The notes under the pieces were generated by a model. The model did not search any database and had not been told where the DNA came from. It worked only from the letters and a program-made list of their open reading frames with translations. A stretch of DNA of 64,000 nucleotides from Oceanicaulis sp. BBD 1991-10 (GTDB lineage: Bacteria > Pseudomonadota > Alphaproteobacteria > Caulobacterales > Maricaulaceae), in assembly GCA_001657295.1 (NCBI GenBank), contig LYSW01000002.1, positions 1 through 64,000 on the forward strand. The letters are read 5' to 3'. Every line of letters starts with the position of its first letter. The first letter of the stretch is position 1. A program made the translations under genes and the position numbers. Below, piece after piece: positions 61,494 to 64,000 of the stretch.

Positions 61494-62917
61494 GCGCCGG
61501 CCGCCTCCAGGATTTGCAGGGCGGCGCGTTCGCCGGCCTCCATGGCGGCCTCCATGCCGGTGTGCAGCTCGCCCATATGTTCGCCCGCGAGGTGCAGGCG
61601 TCCGGCGGGATCGGAAATCTTGCCGCCCCAGGCCGGCGCCTGACCGGGCTGATAATGCATATAGGCGCCGCCGGCGAGCGCGTTGCTGGCCGTCCAGCGC
61701 TGCACATGGCGCAAGCGCACGCGGCCCTCGCTGGCCGGCCGCAGGCGCGCGAGTTCGGATTGCGCCATCGCTTGCAGTTCAGCGTCGGCCATGGCGTCCG
61801 CGCTCAATCCGCCCAGCCCGTCAAGCCAGCAGACCAGATTGCCCGTCGGCGCGCCGTCCGCGGCGCGCTGGGCGAAGACGCGTTCCAGCGCGCTGTCGGT
61901 CCACATCTCCGGCGGCAAGCCGTCGCGCTCCCACCATGGGGTTTCGGCCTCCAGGTGCAGCTGGACGATGGGCGTATAGGCCATCTCGCCGACCGCGTCG
62001 CGCTGCCGCGGCGAGAAAGGCGCGTCGACCGCGAGGCCGCGCAAGACCGGGAAGGGCAGGCTGGAGACGATGAAGTCCGAGCGCAGCCTTGCGCCGTCCT
62101 GCATCTGCGCCATCGCGCCGCCTTCGTCGGCCTCGATGGCGCCGACCGCCGAGTTCAGCCGGACGTCCCCTGCGAGCGTCGCCGCCATGGCTTCAGGCAG
62201 GCGCTGGGAGCCGCCGGTCAGGCGCTCCGATCCGCCCAGCCCCCGCTCCTGGGCGTAGATCGCCAGCGAGCGGAACAGGTTGAGCATGGAATAGGTCGAC
62301 AAATCCCGGGCGTTGAGCGCCACCTCCATCAGCCGCAGGGCTTCCTCATTGGCGCCTTGGCCGACCAGCCAGTCTCGGGCGGCGATGTCGGAGGCGGCGG
62401 CCGCCTCATCCATCCAGGCATAGACGTCCTCAAACGGATTGGCGCGCGCGGCGAGGGAGAAGAAAAGCCGCGTCGGCGGAATCGACCGCCAGGCCTCCGG
62501 CAATCCATTGGCGGGATGGTCCGCCCAATCTTCGGCCGCGATCAAGTCATCGCCCAGCGCCAGGACCTGGCCGTATCCGTTGGGCGGGAATGGGGCGAAC
62601 TCCAGCCCGGCCTCGGCCGCCCGCGCCCGCACCCGGGCATAGGTCTGACCGACCTGCTGGCCCCCGGCCTCCGGCGCGCCGGGCAGATGATCCAGCGTCA
62701 TCATGCGTCCGCCGATCCGGTCGGCCGCTTCGACGACGATCACCGACAGGCCGGCGGCCTCCAGCATCAAGGCGGCGTGAAGGCCGGACAGCCCGGCGCC
62801 GATGACGATCACGTCGGCGTCCTTGCGGCCCTGATCGCTGCGTGGTCCGCAGCCGATCAGCGCTGCGGCGCCGATGCTGGAAAATCCCGCCAGGATCTGT
62901 CTACGAGAGATCGTCAT
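61490..62917 (-). CDS. Flavin monoamine oxidase family protein, Tat lipoprotein
   Basis: A 475-residue FAD oxidase in normal domain order. A twin-arginine signal with lipobox (SRRQILAG, then IGC) precedes the FAD motif VIGAGLSG, VVEAADRIGGR, and a C-terminal GRLHLAGEHMGELHTGMEAAMEAGERAA block that closes the FAD site. It is therefore exported folded and lipid-anchored. It is coupled to the CpcT-like gene and divergent from the TRAP binding protein, sharing a 122-base promoter region with a perfect palindrome. Substrate unknown; a primary amine is likely. Confidence 0.9.
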   Translation of the reverse strand: MTISRRQILAGFSSIGAAALIGCGPRSDQGRKDADVIVIGAGLSGLHAALMLEAAGLSVIVVEAADRIGGRMMTLDHLPGAPEAGGQQVGQTYARVRARAAEAGLEFAPFPPNGYGQVLALGDDLIAAEDWADHPANGLPEAWRSIPPTRLFFSLAARANPFEDVYAWMDEAAAASDIAARDWLVGQGANEEALRLMEVALNARDLSTYSMLNLFRSLAIYAQERGLGGSERLTGGSQRLPEAMAATLAGDVRLNSAVGAIEADEGGAMAQMQDGARLRSDFIVSSLPFPVLRGLAVDAPFSPRQRDAVGEMAYTPIVQLHLEAETPWWERDGLPPEMWTDSALERVFAQRAADGAPTGNLVCWLDGLGGLSADAMADAELQAMAQSELARLRPASEGRVRLRHVQRWTASNALAGGAYMHYQPGQAPAWGGKISDPAGRLHLAGEHMGELHTGMEAAMEAGERAALQILEAAGA

Positions 62918-62976
62918 GGTCTATCCCCTTGCCGCCGGCACGACACCATCGCAGGCTTGCGCCCGTTACGAAAACA

Positions 62977-62992
62977 AAATGATATATCATTT
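62977..62992. promoter_or_regulatory. Perfect 16-bp palindrome between divergent genes
   Basis: AAATGATATATCATTT reads the same on both strands and lies about 50-60 bases from both divergent starts (amine oxidase at 62917, TRAP binding protein at 63040). The AT-rich symmetric site in GC-rich DNA looks like an operator for a dimeric repressor of the GntR or MarR kind. The regulator is not in the window. Confidence 0.55.
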
Positions 62993-63039
62993 GCGTGCGA
63001 GCGCGCTTGGCCAAAAGCGCGCGGGGGAGATGAGGGCGG

Positions 63040-64000
63040 ATGCGTCGACGACATTTTCTGGGATTGGCGGGCGCCGCCGCCACGCTCGCCGCCTGCGGTG
63101 AAAGCCGGCCGGCGGGCGAGCTCTACGGCCGGGCCGTCGCTCAGGCGCCGCCGCGCACGCCCTGGGACGCGCAGTGGTCGAATTTCGCGCAGAATGTCGC
63201 GCAGAACCCGACCATCCGGCTGGATTATTTCACCAAGGCGGAGCTCGGCGATGAGGAGCGCATGCTCCACGATCTGCGCCGCGGGCGATCCCATATCGGC
63301 GGCATGAGCCTTCAGGGCCTGGCCAGCTCCATGCCCGAGCTGACCATCGCCATGGCGCCCTATCTGTTCGACAGCCGCGAAGAGGTGGACTTCGTCTATG
63401 ACGAATATCTCTTCGACATCGTCGACGAGCTGGCGGCGGCGCAAAATCTGAAGCTGCTGCAATGGGTCGAAGTGGGCTGGACGCATATGTTCGCGGACCG
63501 GCCCCTGACCGATCCCGACGCCGCGGCCGGGCTTCGCATGCGCACCAGCCCCAACGCCGCGGCGCGCTATTTCTGCGAGGCGGCGGGCATGGACGCGATC
63601 CCGCTGGGCATCGCCGACGTCATTCCCGCCCTTCAGACGGGCCTGGTCCAGGGCGGTTTGTCCAGCGTCGTCTTCCACTTCTTTGCGACGCTTGACCTGG
63701 CCACCGACTTCACGCTGACCCGGCACAGCTATGACACCGGCGCCATCGTCATCAACAAGGCCTGGTATGATGGCGCCACCGACGCCCAGCGCGCCACGCT
63801 GGACGGCGCCTGGGGTTCGGCGGCCTCGGCGCGCATGGGCGTGCGCATTCTTGAAGACGTGGTGACGGGCTGGCTGCGCGAAGGCGTGCAGCGCGACCGC
63901 GAGGGCAATGTGGTGCGTCCCCTGCGCACGACCTCAGGCTCGGAGATCTCCATTCACGATCTGACGCCGGATCAGCGCGCCGCCTGGAAGGCGCGCACGG
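63040..64000 (+). CDS. TRAP transporter substrate-binding protein (cut by window edge)
   Basis: The first 320 residues of a DctP-family binding protein; the 3' end is outside the window. The signal RRRHFLGLAG with lipobox LAAC marks a Tat-exported lipoprotein, whereas most DctP proteins are soluble with Sec signals. Family segments are MSLQGLASSMPELTIAMAPYLF, GLRMRTSPNAAARYF (with the substrate-binding Arg) and IPLGIADVIPALQTGLVQGG. It would hand a solute, often an organic acid, to TRAP membrane subunits probably encoded just beyond the window. Confidence 0.88.
   Translation, partial: MRRRHFLGLAGAAATLAACGESRPAGELYGRAVAQAPPRTPWDAQWSNFAQNVAQNPTIRLDYFTKAELGDEERMLHDLRRGRSHIGGMSLQGLASSMPELTIAMAPYLFDSREEVDFVYDEYLFDIVDELAAAQNLKLLQWVEVGWTHMFADRPLTDPDAAAGLRMRTSPNAAARYFCEAAGMDAIPLGIADVIPALQTGLVQGGLSSVVFHFFATLDLATDFTLTRHSYDTGAIVINKAWYDGATDAQRATLDGAWGSAASARMGVRILEDVVTGWLREGVQRDREGNVVRPLRTTSGSEISIHDLTPDQRAAWKART

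Noticed and set aside
61514-63307. Open frame of 597 codons on the plus strand, opposite the amine oxidase
   Set aside because: Antisense shadow; it also runs through the palindromic promoter region and overlaps the start of the TRAP binding protein in another frame.

Overview
The window is a gene-dense stretch of a high-GC (about two thirds by eye) alphaproteobacterial chromosome. Signs of the class are the ZauP-like/ZapA/6S RNA/5-FTHF cyclo-ligase order, the linked Suv3-like helicase, S4 protein, ferredoxin, CarD and RpoH genes, TonB receptors of the Caulobacter/Xanthomonas type, and cydDC divergent from cydABX. A member of the Caulobacterales/Maricaulales is my best guess; this is inference, as no rRNA is present. 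I see no phage, integrase, IS element or CRISPR array.

Layout. 0.3-6.7 kb: surface-polysaccharide genes (coiled-coil protein, three-domain glycosyltransferase, two nucleotide-sugar epimerases). 6.7-11.4 kb: NUDIX hydrolase, glmM, zauP-like/zapA, 6S RNA, 5-FTHF cyclo-ligase, sugar aminotransferase. 11.4-17.8 kb: more glycan genes (GT2, exostosin-like, sulfotransferase, a second GlcA-type epimerase) mixed with a ferredoxin-NADP reductase, a YmdB-like phosphoesterase and an aldo/keto reductase. 18.2-22.5 kb: serA, a small transaldolase, folP, an alpha/beta hydrolase and tRNA-Arg(CCU). 22.6-31.1 kb: a circularly permuted flavin amine oxidase, a sensor with a degenerate kinase core, a giant pentapeptide-repeat membrane protein, a TonB receptor and an orphan small protein. 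31.2-32.6 kb: an isomerase/SDR pair. 32.8-37.8 kb: a copper/heavy-metal handling cassette. 37.9-45.8 kb: a degenerate nuclease lipoprotein, rpoH, carD, fdxA, TerB, S4 protein, Suv3-like helicase, DUF3108 protein and rpmB. 45.9-53 kb: a tail-collar protein and the complete cytochrome bd cluster cydDC/cydABX. 53.5-58.8 kb: acyl-CoA synthetase, DUF924, a halohydrin-dehalogenase-like protein lacking its tyrosine, and a papain-like protease with an unknown partner. 58.8-64 kb: exported lipoproteins (M28 peptidase, CpcT-like protein, a normally ordered amine oxidase and a TRAP binding protein cut by the window edge).

How they work together. The glycan genes supply activated sugars (GlmM, epimerases, aminotransferase) and transferases for envelope polysaccharide. 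CydDC and CydABX form a self-sufficient bd-oxidase module with structured DNA ahead of cydA. The metal cassette runs from an outer-membrane receptor through periplasmic carriers to an inner-membrane MerT-like protein.

The most unusual items are the permuted amine oxidase at 22.6-23.9 kb, the dehalogenase-like protein with Tyr replaced by Pro at 56.3-57.0 kb, the papain-like protease pair at 57.2-58.8 kb, and a perfect 16-bp palindrome between divergent genes at 62.98 kb.
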